From: Symsagittifera roscoffensis
Lineage: Eukaryota > Xenacoelomorpha > Acoela > Convolutidae
Direction of reading: 5' to 3'
NCBI RefSeq assembly: GCF_963678635.1
Contig: NC_087064.1
Coordinates: 78,472,512-78,536,511, forward strand
Length of the DNA stretch: 64,000 nt
The notes under the pieces were generated by a model that worked only from the letters and a program-made list of their open reading frames with translations, ran no database searches and was not told where the DNA came from. This document shows, piece after piece, positions 31,255 to 43,960 of the stretch. The translations under genes and the position numbers were made by a program. Position 1 is the first letter of the stretch, and each line of letters begins with the position of its first letter.

Positions 31255-33801
31255 TCATTTGACAAAGCTTTCGTGTCCGAAAATTACGTATAAGGGCAGC
31301 CCAAGGCTAATAGACAGTTGCCTGATATCCCTTACGAAGTTGGCTATCAGGTTCCTCGATGCCCTAGGATAGCAGCTGCTGATAAATGCAGGTGACCATC
31401 CTACGCCCATTCCTGCTAGAATCGCATATCGCCTCTCGTACTCGGCCCTTGTGGCCAGCAAATCCGCTTGGAACCGAACCAAGGACATGGTGTTGATTTC
31501 TTTCATAAATCCCAACATCGATACCAGCACTTTCATAAATCCCGATTCGGTGCCGGTATCATCACATCAAGTCGTCCCTTCGCTAGCATAATTACCGTAG
31601 GATACAAAAACTGCAGGGGTTTGGGCAATAGGGCGTAACCGGGAGACAGCACAAAAATTATCTTCACTAACTGCCTTGCAAAAATCTGTCGTATCGATTT
31701 CTCAGCTTCCAGCACGGCTGAGAGCAGCATCATGATCGCTTCTCCCACAGCTTCCGAGCTTGGAACTGATCCGTCGACAAGAGCGTTTAGGAGGCCCCTG
31801 CTCTGCAAGTGGTCATTCGATCCGGCTATAATCACCACTTCTGGATCCACGTTTACCACCATCTGCACACTTATCGCCATCCCCACAGCTTGGCACCAAT
31901 CCAAAATTGGAGCTGTGAGGAAAATCACATCCGGCCAAAAGAGTGAGCGGGGCGTTTACAGGCAGTCAGAGCTGGCCACTATCAATATTCTCCCCAGCTT
32001 CGTTTCCTGAGTGTCATAAGCTGCAAACACACTGTCTCCTTTTGGTGATTCCAGATGCGCGTACCTTCTTTCGTCACCTTCCGCTGGTGTGATTCTGGGG
32101 TAATCTTTTGAATACTCGCCTGCGGTTTGTCCCGGGGGTTTAGCGAACTGCTCACCCATTTTGTGATGCCGGTTGTTGCGTCTGTTCTTCACTAGAAATT
32201 TCCCTCTACGGTTTAGTGGAGCTCTTTCTCTGACCCGATGACGGACGTCCGTCAATGACCTCGTTTTCAATGGTCCCATAGTTTTATCTCCGGGCAGACC
32301 CTCCAGATCCACCAATTGCAGGGTGGTAGCGGAACTGAATTGCTCTTCTTCAGCTAAGAGCCAATCCACGCCTGCCAATCGGTACAGACCAGGTACCGTA
32401 GGATCAACCCCGTTGAGCATTCTTCTCGCATCTGCACGACATGTCAGCGTCTTCATGCTCAACTTGATAGCCATGTCTGCTTTATGTTGTCCCCAAGGCT
32501 GGGATCTGCTCGGTTCCATAGCAGCTCCCTGAGGATCGGCTCGGTTCCAAGGATCGGCCTCGGGGAGCTTGAGCGGTCCCCAGTCTCTCTCTCCCACATC
32601 AGAGCTGGAAGAGGGCTGTACCACGTTTGCCTCTGTAGTCAAAGGCCCAAGATGGTTCACTAATGCTTGAGGTACATGGGATCTGACCCTGCCGGCAGGG
32701 CTACCTCGTGTCACCGGGTTGACCATTTTCCGCTGTTCAGCTTCCATTTCTTCTATCCTCGATTGAAACGCATCGTTTATCCGCTGTATTCTAGGTTGGG
32801 TATTAAAATGTACACCATCTTTTGTTTTGTCAAGGCACCATGGTCCGCCATTCTCAATGTGCTTTCGACATCCATCAATCGGAGTTCGTTGGGGTTTCCA
32901 GTGGTCAGGTTCCTGATCATCACATTCCACTGGGTTACGTTCCCTTTCATGAAGTCGGCTACTGGTGACCCGGCGTCCGGGTTAAGAGGGATGGTACACA
33001 AGACTACAATCCTCGGCCTGTATTTCTCTTTCAATTCGTTGAGGAGACAGTCCAGTAATGATTCCATTTCGCTTCGGGTGAAACGGGGTTACTTGAGACA
33101 TCGTTGGTCCCGATCATCAGGGTTAACGTGTCCACCCTATCGTCGTTCTGCAGCTCCATCATCTTGATCACTTGAGCCACTGAAGCCCCTCCAAAGGAGA
33201 TCCCAGTAATTTCTCCTCCTACTAGAATGTGGTTCAAATCCCTCACCAGGAAATCTCCTATGATCAGGTGTTGGCTGCCCGTCGGCACCGGTTGGTGGAT
33301 CGGCGCCAAATTCCAGGTCATACCGCTCAGGCAGGCTCAGGGCTGTTCCGCTGCAACCTGCACGAAGGTCCTTTGGGTGTTGAGGTCCTTTCGAATGTCA
33401 AGCACCCGCGACCTCACCCTGGCTACACTCGGTACCGGACCGGCGGGCTCTGTGGGATTCGTTGATTTTTCCTTTCTGATGGGTGACTGGCCCGCTCGCT
33501 GAGTAGGAACATTCCTGCCCAAGCGTAGGTCTCTCGCTCGGTTTGTTTCCTGTATCGCAGCTTTGGCCCCTTGCTCAAATTTTTCCTGGAACTGAGGTGC
33601 CAGGTAGGTGTCCGAGGGGTCAGGTATCGTGTTTCTCGCGTTTGAAGGCGAGCTCACTCGCTGCGGGGCCGCCACCTCACTGGGTCTATAAAGCTCATGA
33701 GTCTTGTATTTGGCTGTCGTCTTGGATAAAACACCATTCACATCTTTTAAAAACAAACCATCGAAACTACCTTTTGGTTTTATTTTAAAAACTAGCACCA
33801 A
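31255..33801 (-). pseudogene. B-lower ORF2: SGNH and second SGNH-like domain
   Basis: Five frame segments cover the ORF2 region downstream of the coiled coil. SGNH block I reads LIIGDFLVRDL, so the catalytic Ser is Phe; GTNDVS and DGVHFN (Asp and His) are kept. The second domain retains AGSNDHLQSRG, LSPGYALLP and IPAPNR, in the same order as A. The N-terminus is damaged: sequence from the ORF1/ORF2 spacer (SFDGLFLKDVNGVLSK) is joined directly to residue TTAKYKTHEL at about 33722, which removes the ORF2 start and coiled coil. A segment present in B-upper (50110-50560) is missing near 31530. Confidence 0.75.
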
Positions 33802-34059
33802 GGTGGATTGTCCACCTGCGATCTAGTCAGAATAACATAATTGAGTGCTGTCACCTTTCGTACCTGGAGTGTTCCAGGCTTCCATGACATAAGCATCACA
33901 TAAAACATAACCTAACAATAACATAACATACAAATATCACACATCAACACTATCACATAAAAGCCTAATACATAATGCCTAACTTAAAACTTAGTCCTAA
34001 TGCCTAAAAAGAAAAACTAACAAGAACTATTACACTGAATGCGGCTCTAGCATATACTT
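33802..34059 (-). other. ORF1/ORF2 spacer of B, unit L3
   Basis: AT-rich sequence with recurring AACATAACC/AATAACATAACAT and CCTAATACATAATGCCTAA words. No coding signal. Conserved almost unchanged in units at 37230, 41290, 53650 and 57200. Confidence 0.6.
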
Positions 34060-35560
34060 AGATAATATTTCCTATTTAAGTATACCTCTATGTCCGTCTC
34101 CAAAAATATTACATGTATTAGGGCATATAGCTCTCTCGGATGAAATTTTCCCCTATTGGGATCATAGACTGGTAATGAGAGAGAGGTCACTCCTCTCTCA
34201 TTCAAGAAATCCCTGAGTCAAGTTAAGGCCAGCACCAGATTTTTGGGATTTACATGTTGTCTATCAGTGGCCATAGTTACCAGGAAACACAAAAATTTCC
34301 CTGGTATCTGTGATGCAACAGGGGGTAGCGCTATCATCCCTCCTACACCAGGCCTCTGTTTCCATAAAAACTCGATATTCTTGTATTCTCTCTTAAAGTC
34401 GGCCGCTAGTGCTTTCTAAAAACTTATATCCGCGGTTATCGCTATAGCGCACGTAAGTCCCTTGAGCATGAAATCACTGTCCGTGATAACGATACTATTT
34501 GAAAAGTGATTTGGTAGATCAAAATTTTAATCAAAAATTTGTCCAAAAGGTATTTTTGCCCTCCGTTTCCAGCTCTTCGGTTTCCCTAGCCGATTTAAAT
34601 TTTTTGATCTTAAAGTTTTCGGTGTGGGTGAGTCCTACAGCCACTCTCCGAACAAAAATATCCATCGACGTCCCCGTCGATCGCCCAAGATCGAGCAGAT
34701 CGTGATTGGATTCTGGAACGCGTAAAGGACCATCTGGAGCGACCCAGTTGTAGTGATTGGACTCAGTATCGTAGTGACTGATTTATTTGATGCTATTTCG
34801 ATAGACATCCTGAATCGTCAAGATTGTCTCTTTCGGATCTGCTGACAGATCATGGTGATCATGGAGTCATTCAAGCACTCGTAGGTTTGTCAATTCTTGC
34901 TCACGCATCTGCTCCATCTCTGGTTCCAACTCCACTTCCGATTCAGAGTGATCGTCGATCCAGTCTTGTTCTGTGTCATCAACCAGGTCGATCACACTTG
35001 TGGCGCCACTTTTTCGTCCAGGACCACTATCGAGTCCTTTGCATCGCTCAAAACTATCCTTTCTACGACAAAATCCTCACCATATGGGTTATATTTCTTC
35101 TTGTTTTTTCCTTTTTTGCCCTGATGTGTTTCCATGGTGAAGGCAAAGTCAGGCTGCACTCCTTTATCAACTTCAGTTTGTTCTGGGTAGTCTCAGTCTT
35201 CTTCGGCATATGGAAGAGTTTCGTCTTCCACCTCCACTCGCTCGGTTAACTCCAGGTCCAGTGCCAGATCGCAATTATCTACCACCTCATTCCCGTAGTT
35301 TGTGTCGCGCGTGCCTATTTCATTCACCTCGCAGGCAGGATCCACTATCAAATAGTCCTCATCATGCATGTCGGCTGGAATACACCAGTCCTCCGATGAG
35401 GCATTGTGGCGCTTGTTGTTCTCGAAATGAGCTTCCCGTCCGGTACTCAATCGAAAAAAAAACGACCTCCTTCGTGCACCTCAGTGACTTGAAATGAGCC
35501 GCGCTATTTTTTCAGCATTCTTTTGGTTTCTTTGGTGGAACTACCTCCTGGAACACCCAG
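34060..35560 (-). pseudogene. pol C-terminus with macro-like domain, unit L3
   Basis: From 35560 downward: the GPY/F region, WCIPADMHDEDYLIVDPACE (A: WCIPKDMEGLEYLLVEPACE), an acidic linker, STGTSMDIFVR-like sequence, then the macro-like region (34495-34090) with ITDSDFM, ITADISF, ADFKRE, LCFLVT, and LPVYDPNRGKFHPRELYALI. Stops fall at ITADISF-stop (TAG) and LALT-stop-LRDFL (TGA), and both are present in the other B units. Frameshifts are also present. Confidence 0.72.
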
Positions 35561-36450
35561 ACAAAATCTCCGACTGAGTAGGCTTTTGTATCCGCAGTCT
35601 TCTAATCAATCTTCGTTTTTGTCTAATTAGAGCCTGCTGCGTGTTCCTTCTGCATAAATCATTAAGTTCCAGCTGCCTCCTGATCACATCGCGCACGTTC
35701 GTTTGTGGTGCTGTTTTCTTTCCTTCGTACTCATGGTAGAAGGAAATTAATGGAAGTGCTTTCTCGTGAGCCATCAACATTATGTGCGGGCTCATTCCCG
35801 TGGTGAATGTTCCGTGCTGTTATAAGCGCCCGTCACTTGCGGCAAGTGCCTATCCCACTCATTCATGTATCGTGAGCAATAAACGCTAACATGGACACTA
35901 ACGTGCGATTCTCCCTTTCAACTAGGTCAATCGTTTGTGGGTGATAAGTGGTTGAGTGGGCCTGTGCTACTTGCGACCTCTTCATTAACTCCTTCGTGAG
36001 ATCACCCACGAATGATTTGCCATTATCTGATTGGAATGTGATGGGGCAGCCGTGTCTCGCTATACATACATTTATCAAGTGATCGCACGTTTCAGCCGCT
36101 AATGCTGTCATGCAGGGAGCTGCCTCAGCAAACTTCAAGAAATGATCAATCATTACCAGCACTTGATTGTAGCCCGTGGCTGTCATGCGTATTTTCTGAT
36201 GATCAGTTTGCAACACCTCATCGAGTGCTGATGACTCTAGTGACTGCAGAGGAAACCTCAATTTCCCGGGGTTTTTCGCCTGCTGACGTGATAAGCATGC
36301 AGAGATCCACTTTTCACAGCCTTGATGGTCCATCTGATCATGTGAACGAAAGAGCAATTCAGTTTGGTACAACTGTGGTAGCACTATCGAGTTTTATTTG
36401 TAAAGGACTTTGTCATCTTCCTTGCGTTTGCAGGCCACGATCCCGTCTTT
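35561..36450 (-). pseudogene. Integrase fragment, unit L3
   Basis: Begins at the duplication junction (36450) with sequence shortly before the zinc site. 173 codons are open (36384-35863). The Asp residues in QTDHQK and FQSDNGK and the Glu in LVERENRT are kept. About 20 residues between HQG and CEKW are absent, as in every B unit, which removes the middle of the zinc-binding domain. A frame change near 35860 precedes the MSPHIMLMAHEKALPL segment, and a TAG or frame break in the KRR region is shared with other units. Confidence 0.8.
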
Positions 36451-36458
36451 CAATTTGT

Positions 36459-37009
36459 CCTCCTACTAGAATTTGGTTCAAATACCTCACCAGGAAATCG
36501 TCTATGATCAGGTGTTGGCTGCCCGTCGGCACCGGTTGGTGGATCGGCGCCGGATTCCAGTTCATATCGTTCAGGCAGGCTCTGGGGTGTTCCGCTGCAA
36601 CCTCCACGAAGGTCCTTCGGGTGTTGAGGTCCTTTCGAATGTCAAGTACCCGCGACCTCACCCTGGCTCCACTCGGTACCGGACCGGCAGTCCCTCTGCC
36701 CTCTGCTCGCCTAGTCCAGGTTCACGAGCTAGGCCGTGACCCGACATTTTCCCATCGTCGCCATCTCATGAGTCCGTTACGACCTCTCTCGGCGGTTCCG
36801 GACGCGCCAAAGGCCAACATCAAGACCACCTCCGTGGAGCCTTCCCCTGGAGCTTCCCTTCCCAACGCATTGAGGAGTGCGATGGTGAGCATCGCCAGCT
36901 CCGGTTCCTCCAATCCAAAGTTGCAATCGATCAACCGCTGACACACCTCGTCCAGAGCCGTTCCTAGGCTCGCAGAGCAAAAATCCATTAAATCGTTGGT
37001 ATCACTCAT
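36459..37009 (-). pseudogene. ORF2 N-terminal fragment, unit L2
   Basis: Starts with MSDTNDLMDF and LDEVCQRLIDCNFGLEEPEL, then jumps near 36690 over the coiled coil to VLDIRKDLNTRRTF and ends in the SGNH block LIIDDFLVRYL. The block I motif is DDF, so both Gly and Ser of GDS are changed. It ends at the fusion with integrase. Confidence 0.7.
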
Positions 37010-37079
37010 TCTTCATCGTGTGTGTCTTGTCGTGTTTCGCTGTGTTTCGATCAATCAATATCTAAAAAAACAAGTCACG

Positions 37080-37440
37080 ACTCAGATTAATCATTCCGAT
37101 CTGTTTCATCTCTTGGATAAAACATCATTCACATCTTTTAAAAACAGTCCATCGAAACTACCTTTTGGTTTTACTTTAAAAACTAGCACCAAGGTGGATC
37201 GTTCACCTGCGATCTTGTCAGAATAACATAATTAAGCGCTGTCACCTTTCGTACCTGGAGTGTTCCAGGCCTCCATGACATAAGCATCACATAAAACATA
37301 ACCTAAAAATAACATAACATTCAAATATCACACATCAACACTATCATACAAAAGCCTAATACATAATGCCTAACTTAAAACTTAATCCTAAAGCCTAAAA
37401 ATAAAAAATAACAAGAACTATTACACTGAATGCGGCTCTA
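37080..37440 (-). other. ORF1/ORF2 spacer of B, unit L2
   Basis: Same AT-rich spacer as in the other units, with the SFDGLFLKDVNGV-like edge next to ORF2. No gene seen. Confidence 0.55.
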
Positions 37441-38965
37441 GCAAATACTCAGATAATATTTCCTATTTAGGTATACCTCTATGTCCGTCTACAAAAATAT
37501 TACATGTATTAGGGCATATAGCTCCCTCAGATGCAATTTTCCCCTATTGGGATCATAGACTGGTAATGAGAGAGAGGTCACTCCTCTCTCATTCAAGAAA
37601 TCCCTGAGTCAGGTTAAGGCCAGCACCAGATTTTCGGGATTTACATGTTGTCTATCAGTGGCTTTAGTTACCAGGAAACACAAAAACTTCCCTGGTATCT
37701 GTGATGCAACAGTGCGCAGCGCTATCATCACTCCTACACCAGGCCTTTGTTTCCATAAAAACTCGATATTCTTGTATTCTCTCTTAAAGACGGCCGCTAG
37801 TGCTGTCTAAAAACTTACATCCGCGGTTATCGCTATAGCGCACGTAAGTCCCATGAGTTTGAAATCACTGTCCGTGATAACGATAATGTTTGAATAGTGA
37901 TTTGATAGATCAAAATATTAATCAAAAATTCGTCCAAAAGGCATTTTCGCCCTCCGTTTCCAGCTCTCCGGTTTCCCTAGCCAATTTGAATTTTTTGATC
38001 TTAAGGTTTTCGGTGTGGGTGAGTCCTACAGCCACTCTCCGAACAAAAATATCCATCGACGTCGCCGTCGATCGCCCAAGATCGAGCAGATCGTGATTGG
38101 ATTCTGGAACGCGTAAGGGACCATCTGGAGCGACCCAGTTGTAGTGACTGGACTCAGTATCGTAGTGACTGATTTATTTGATGCTATTTCGATAGACATC
38201 CTGAATCGTCAAGATTGTCTCTTTCGGATCTGCTGACAGATCATGGAGATCATGGAGTCATTCAAGCACTCGCAGGTTTGTCAATTCTTGCTCACGCATC
38301 TGCTCCATCTCTGGTTCCAACTCCACTTCCGAATCAGAGTGATCGTTGATCCAGTCTTGTTCTGTGTCATCAACCAGGTCGATCACACTTGTGGCGCCAC
38401 TTTTTCGTCCAGGACCACTATCGAGTCCTTTGCATCGCTCAAAACTATCCTTTCTACGACAAAATTCTCGCCATATGGGTTATATTTCTTCTTGTTTTTT
38501 CCTCTTTTGCCCTGATGTGTTTGCATGGTGAAGGCAAAGTCAGGCTGCACTCCTTTATCAACTACAGTTTGTTCTGGGCAGTCTCAGTCTTCTTCGGCAT
38601 ATGGAAGAGTTTCGTCTTCCACCTCCACTCGCTCGGTTAACTCCAGGTCCAGTGCCAGATCGCAATTATCTACCACCTCATTCCCGTAGTTTGTGTCGCG
38701 CGTGCCTCTTTCATTCACCTCGCAGGCAGGATCCACTATCAAATAGTACTCATCATGCCTGTCGGCTGGAATACACCAGTCCTCCGATGAGGTATTGTGG
38801 CGCTTGATGTTCTCGTAATGAGTTGCCCGTCCGGTACTCAATCGGAAAAAAACGACCTCCTTTGTGCACCTCAGTGATTTGAAATGGGCCGCGCCATTTT
38901 TTCACCATTTTTTTTGGTTTCTTTGGTGGAACTACCTCCTGGAACACCCAGACATAATCTCCGAC
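37441..38965 (-). pseudogene. pol C-terminus with macro-like domain, unit L2
   Basis: Includes VPPKKPKKMVKKWRGPFQI (GPY/F module, 38753-38947), the WCIPADRHDEYYLIVDPACE block, the acidic tail and the macro-like region (37910-37510), with the same two stops as L3 (TTTTAG; ACC-TGA). Confidence 0.72.
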
Positions 38966-39842
38966 TGAGTAGGCTTTTGTATCCGCAGTCTTCTAATCAA
39001 ATCTTCGTTTTTGTCTAATTTGAGCCTGCTGCGTATTCCTCCTGCATAAATCATTAAGTTCCTGCTGCCTCCTGATCACATCACGCACGTTCGTTTGTGG
39101 TGCTGTTTTCTTTACTTCGTACTCATGGTAGAAGGAAATTAATGGAAGTGCTTTCTCGTGAGCCATCAACAATATGTGCGGGCTCATTCCCGTGGTGAAT
39201 GTTCCGTGCTGTTATAAGCGCCCGTCACTTGCGCCAAGTGCCTATCCCACTCATTCATGTATCGTGAGCAATAAACGCTAACATGGACACTAACGTGCGA
39301 TTCTCCCTTTCAACTAGGTCAATCGTTTGTGGGTGATAAGTGGTCGAGTGGGCCTGTGCTACTTGCGACCTCTTCATTAACTCCTTCGTGAGATCACCCA
39401 CGAATGATTTGCCATTATCTGATTGGAATGTGATGGGGCAGCTGTGTCTCGCTATACATACATTTATCAAGTGATCGCACGTTTCAGCCGCTAATGCTGT
39501 CATGCAGGGAGCTGCCTCAGCAAACTTCGTGAAATGATCAATCATTACCAGCACTTGATTGTAGCCCGTGGCTGTCATGCGTATTTTCTGATGATCAGTT
39601 TGCACCACCTCATCGAGTCCTGATGACTCTAGTGACTGCAGAGGAAACCTCAATTTCCCGGGGTTTTTCGCCTGCTGACGTGATAAGCATGCAGAGATCC
39701 ACTTTTCACAGCCTTGATGGTCCATCTGATCATGTGAACGAAAGAGCAATTCAGTTTGGTACAACTGTGGTAGCACTATCGAGTTTTATTTGTAAAGGAC
39801 TTTGTCATCTTCCTTGCGTTTGCAGGCCACGATCCCGTCTTT
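38966..39842 (-). pseudogene. Integrase fragment, unit L2
   Basis: 173 codons open (39776-39255) with the Asp, Asp and Glu residues kept; carries the same 20-residue zinc-domain deletion. The stop in the K-stop-NS motif (TAA, about 39790) upstream is shared with L1, L3 and U1. Confidence 0.8.
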
Positions 39843-39850
39843 CAATTTGT

Positions 39851-41116
39851 CCTCCTACTAGAATTTGGTTCAAATACCTCACCAGGAAATCGTCTATGAT
39901 CAGGTGTTGGCTGCCCGTCGGCACCGGTTGGTGGATCGGCGCCGGATTCCAGGTCATACCGTTCAGGCAGGCTCTGGGGTGTTCCGCTGCAACCTGCACG
40001 AAGGTCCTTCGGGTGTTGAGGTCCTTTCGAATGTCAACTACCCGCGACGTCACCCTGGGTCCACTCGGTACCGGACCGGCGGGCTCTGTGGGTTTCGTTG
40101 ATTTTTCCTTTCTGATGGGTGACTGGCCCGCTCGCTGAGTAGGAAAGTTCCTGCCCAAGCTTCGGTCTCTCGCTCGGTTTATTTCCTGTATCGCAGCTTT
40201 GGCCCCTTGCTCAAAGTTTTCCTGGAACTGAGGTGCCAGGTAGGTGTCCGAGGGGCCAGGTATCGTGTTTCTCGCATTTGAAGGCGAGCTAACTCGCTGC
40301 GGGGCCGCCACCTCACTGGGTCTATAAAGCTCATGAGTCTTGGATTTGGCTGTCGCCTCGGTATTCATCATTGCCAGAACATCCGGCGACAACTTGCTGA
40401 CTCTAGCGTTATAGAGCTCCTTCAAGTGCTTTATCTCCTCTTCTTTGAAGAATATCTGCAGCTCTTCGTATTTTCGTTTCCATTCGTCACAGTCTTTCGC
40501 CTTTTCTTGAAGCTCGTTCAACTTCGTGCACAACTGCTCCCAGTCTTTGTTTTTCTTCTCCAGAGTCTCATTCGTCTCCGCCGTTTGTATCTGAGTTTCG
40601 TTCATTCTGAATTTTGTCATTGGAGGAGCCGCTGTTGGGGAGTTTGCTGAATGTGATGGGCCCGGCCCGTCAGGTTATCGCTTGGCTCCAATGAGGGGCT
40701 GTACAGGCCGAACAGGTAGGGGCATTTCCCCTAACCGGTAGTCCCTGTGCTCGCCTAGTACAGGTTCACGAGCTAGGTCGTGACCCGACATTTTCCCTCG
40801 TCGCCATCTCATGAGTCCGTTAAGATATCTCTCGGCGGTTCCGGACGGCCAACATCAAGACCACCTCCGTGGAGCCTTCCCCTGGAGCTTCCCTTCCCAA
40901 CGCATTGAGGAGTGCGACGGTGAACATCGCCAGCTCCAGTTCCTCCAATCCAAAGTTGCAATCGATCAACCGCTGATACACCTCGTCCAGAGCCGTTCCT
41001 AGGCTCGCTGAGCAAAAATCCATCAAATCGTTGGTATCACTCAATCTTCTTCGTGTGTGTCTTGTCATGTTTCGCTGATTTAGTTCAAAGTCAATAACGG
41101 AAGTACGATCAATCAA
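39851..41116 (-). pseudogene. ORF2 N-terminal fragment, unit L1
   Basis: Read from 41116: MIDRTSVIDFELN, MTRHTRRRLSDTND, then LDEVYQRLIDCNFGLEELEL, the coiled coil (40620-40380; EKKNKDWEQLCTKLNELQEK), the RPSEVAAPQR linker, and the SGNH start with LIIDDFLVRYL. It ends at the fusion with integrase. A 271-codon stretch (40620-39805) is open. The SGNH domain is cut before GTND. Confidence 0.75.
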
Positions 41117-41162
41117 GATCTAAAAAACAAGTCACGACTTGGGTTAATCATTCCGATATGTT

Positions 41163-41470
41163 TCATCTCTTGGATAAAACACCATTCACATCTTTTAAAA
41201 ACAGTCCATTGAAACTCTCTTTTGGTTTTAGTTTAAAAACTAGCACCGAGGTGGATCGTCCTGCGATCTTGTCAGAATAACATAATTGAGCGCTGTCACC
41301 TTTCGTACCTGGAGTGTTCCAGGCTTCCATAACATAAGCATCACATAAAACATAACCTAACAATAACATAACATACAAATATCACACATCAACACTATCA
41401 CATAAAAGCCTAATACATAATGCCTAACTTAAAACTTAGTCCTAATGCCTAAAAAGAAAAACTAACAAGA
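41163..41470 (-). other. ORF1/ORF2 spacer of B, unit L1
   Basis: AT-rich spacer; contains the 71-codon frame MYVMLLLGYVLCDAYVMEAW (41163-41378) that recurs in other units. Its repetition follows from duplication of the module, so I do not count it as a gene. Confidence 0.5.
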
Positions 41471-42985
41471 ACTATTACACTGAATGCGGCTCTAGCATAT
41501 ACTCAGATAATATTTCCTATTTAAGTATACCTCTATGTCCGTCTCCAAAAATATTAGATGTATTAGGGCATATAGCTCTCTCGGATGAAATTTTCCCCTA
41601 TTGGGATCATAGACTGGTAATGAGAGAGAGGTCACTCCTCTCTCATTCAAGAAATCCCTGAGTCAAGTTAAGGCCAGCACCAGACTTTCGGGATTTACAT
41701 GTTGTCTATCAGTGGCCTTAGTTACCAGGAAACACAAAAATTTCCCTGGTATCTGTGATGCAACAGGGGGTGCGCTATCATCCCTCCTACCAGGCCTCTG
41801 TTTCCATAAAAACTCGATATTCTTGCATTCTCTCTTAAAGTCGGCCGCTAGTGCTGTCTAAAAACTTACACCGCGGTTATCGCTATAGCGCACGTAAGTC
41901 CCGTGAGCATGAAATCACTGTCCGTGATAACGATACTGTTTGAATAGTGATTTGGTAGATCAAAATTTTAATCAAAAATTCCTACAAAAGGCGTTTTTGC
42001 CCTCCGTTTCCAGCTCTCCGGTTTCCCTAGCCAATTTAATTTTTTTTATCTTCAGGTTTTCGGTGTGGGTGAGTCCTACACCCACTCTCCGAACAAAAAT
42101 ATCCAACGGCGTCCCCATCGATCGCCCAAGATCGAGCAGATCGATATTGGGTCTGGAACGCGTAAAGAAACATCTGGAGCGACCCAGTTGTAGTGACTGG
42201 ACTCAGTATGGTGACTGATGTAATTGATGCTATTTCGATAGTCATTCTGAATCGTCAAGATTGTCTTTTTCGGATCTGCTGGCAGATCATGGAGCCATTC
42301 AAGCACTCGCAGGTTTTTCAATTCTTGCTCATGCATCTGCTCCATCTCTGATTCCAACTCCACTTCCTATTCAGAATGATCGTCGATCCAGTCTTGTTCT
42401 GTGCCATCAACCAGGTCAATCACTTGTGGCGCCACTATTTCGTCCAGGCCCATTATCGAGTCCATAGCATCGCTCAAAACTATCCTCTCTACGACGAAAT
42501 CCTCGCCATATGTGTTATATTTCTTCTGCCCTGGTGTGTTTCCAAGGTGAAGGGAAAGTCAGGCTGCACTCCTTTATCAACTTCAGTTTGTTCTGGACAG
42601 TCCCAATCTTCTTCGGCATATGGAAGATTTTCGTCGTCCATCTCCACTCGCTCGTTTTACTCCATGTCCAGTGCCAGATCGCAATTATCTACCACCTCAT
42701 TCCCGTAACTTGTGTCGCGCGTGCCTATTTCATTCACCTCGCAGGCAGGATCCACTATCAAATAGTCCTCATCATGCATGTCGGCTGGAATACACCAGTC
42801 CTCCGATAAGGCATTGTGGCGCTTGTTGTTCTCGAAATGAGCTTCCCGTCCGGTACTCAATCGAAAAAAAACGACCTCCTTCGTGCACCTCAGTGACTTG
42901 AAATGAGCCGCGCCATTTTTTCAGCATTGTTTTGGTTTCTTTGGTGGAACTACCTCCTGGAACACCCAGACAAAATCTCCGACTG
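41471..42985 (-). pseudogene. pol C-terminus with macro-like domain, unit L1
   Basis: GPY/F region, WCIPADMHDEDYLIVDPACE, acidic linker, MEQMHEQELKNLRVLEWLHD (A: TNLRILECMRD), and the macro-like region (41935-41520). Extra small deletions occur near 41770 and 41865 relative to L2 and L3. Confidence 0.7.
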
Positions 42986-43010
42986 AGTAGGCTTTTGTAT
43001 CCGCAGTCTT

Positions 43011-43900
43011 CTAATCAAATCTTCGTTTTTGTCTAATTAGAGCCTGCTGCGTGTTCCTTCTGCATAAATCATTAAGTTCCTGCTGCCTTCTGATCACATC
43101 GCGCACGTTCGTTTGTGGTGCTGTTTTCTTTCCTTCGTACTCAGGGTAGAAGGAAATTAATGGAACGTGACCGGTCAACATTTTGTGCGGGCTCATTCCC
43201 TTGGTGAAAGTTCTGTGACCGGTCAACATTTTGTGCGGGCTCATTCCCTTGGTGAAAGTTCTGTCCTGTTATAAGCGCCCGTTACTTGCGGCAAAAACCT
43301 ATTCCACTCATCCATGTATCGTGAGCATTAAACGCTCAACATGGACACTAACGTGCGATTCTCCCTTTCAACTAGGCCATTCGTTTGTGGTTGATAAGTG
43401 GTCGAGTGGGCCTGTGCTACTTGCGACATCTTCATTAACTTCTTCGTGAGATCATCCACGGATGCTTTGCCATTGTCTGATTGGAATGTGATGGGGCAGC
43501 CGTGTCTCACTATACATACATTTATCAAGTGATTGCACTTTTCACACGCTAATGCTGTCATGCAGGGAGCTGCCTCAGCAAACTTCGTGAAATGATCAAT
43601 CATTTCCAGCACTTGACTGTAGCCCGTGGCTGTCATGCGTATTTTCTGATGATCAGTTTGCACCACCTCATTGAATCCTGATGACTCTATTGACTGCAGA
43701 GGAAACCTCAATTTCCCGAGGCCCTTCGCCTGCTGACATGATAAGCAAACAGAAATCCACTTTTCACAGCCTTGATGGCCCATCTGATCATGTGAACGAA
43801 AGAGCAATTCAGTTTGGTACAACTGTGGTAGCACTATCGAATTTTATTTGTAAAGGACTTTGTCCTCTTCCTTTCGTTTGCAGGCCACGATCCCGTCTTT
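43011..43900 (-). pseudogene. Integrase, unit L1 (attached to the body of B-lower pol)
   Basis: 168 codons open (43834-43328). Asp in QTDHQK, Asp in FQSDNGK and Glu in LVERENRT are present; the 20-residue zinc-domain gap is present. Downstream, a 48-bp direct duplication (43167-43214 and 43215-43262) repeats the MSPHKMLTGH segment in frame. Confidence 0.8.
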
Positions 43901-43960
43901 ATTCAAGTACAACAAGTCCTTTCTCTTTAGATAAAACAGCTTAAGGATCTTGTAGCTGTC

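Larger units (their letters stand above)
36451..39842 (-). repeat. 3392-bp tandem unit L2
   Basis: The junction sequence CGTCTTTCAATTTGTCCTCC occurs at 36444 and again at 39836, offset 3392. At both places integrase is fused to the SGNH block of ORF2 in the same way, so one junction was copied by tandem duplication. Confidence 0.85.

Noticed and set aside
41163-41378. 71-codon ORF recurring in the B spacers
   Set aside because: Its recurrence follows from duplication of the whole module, and the A family has no counterpart.
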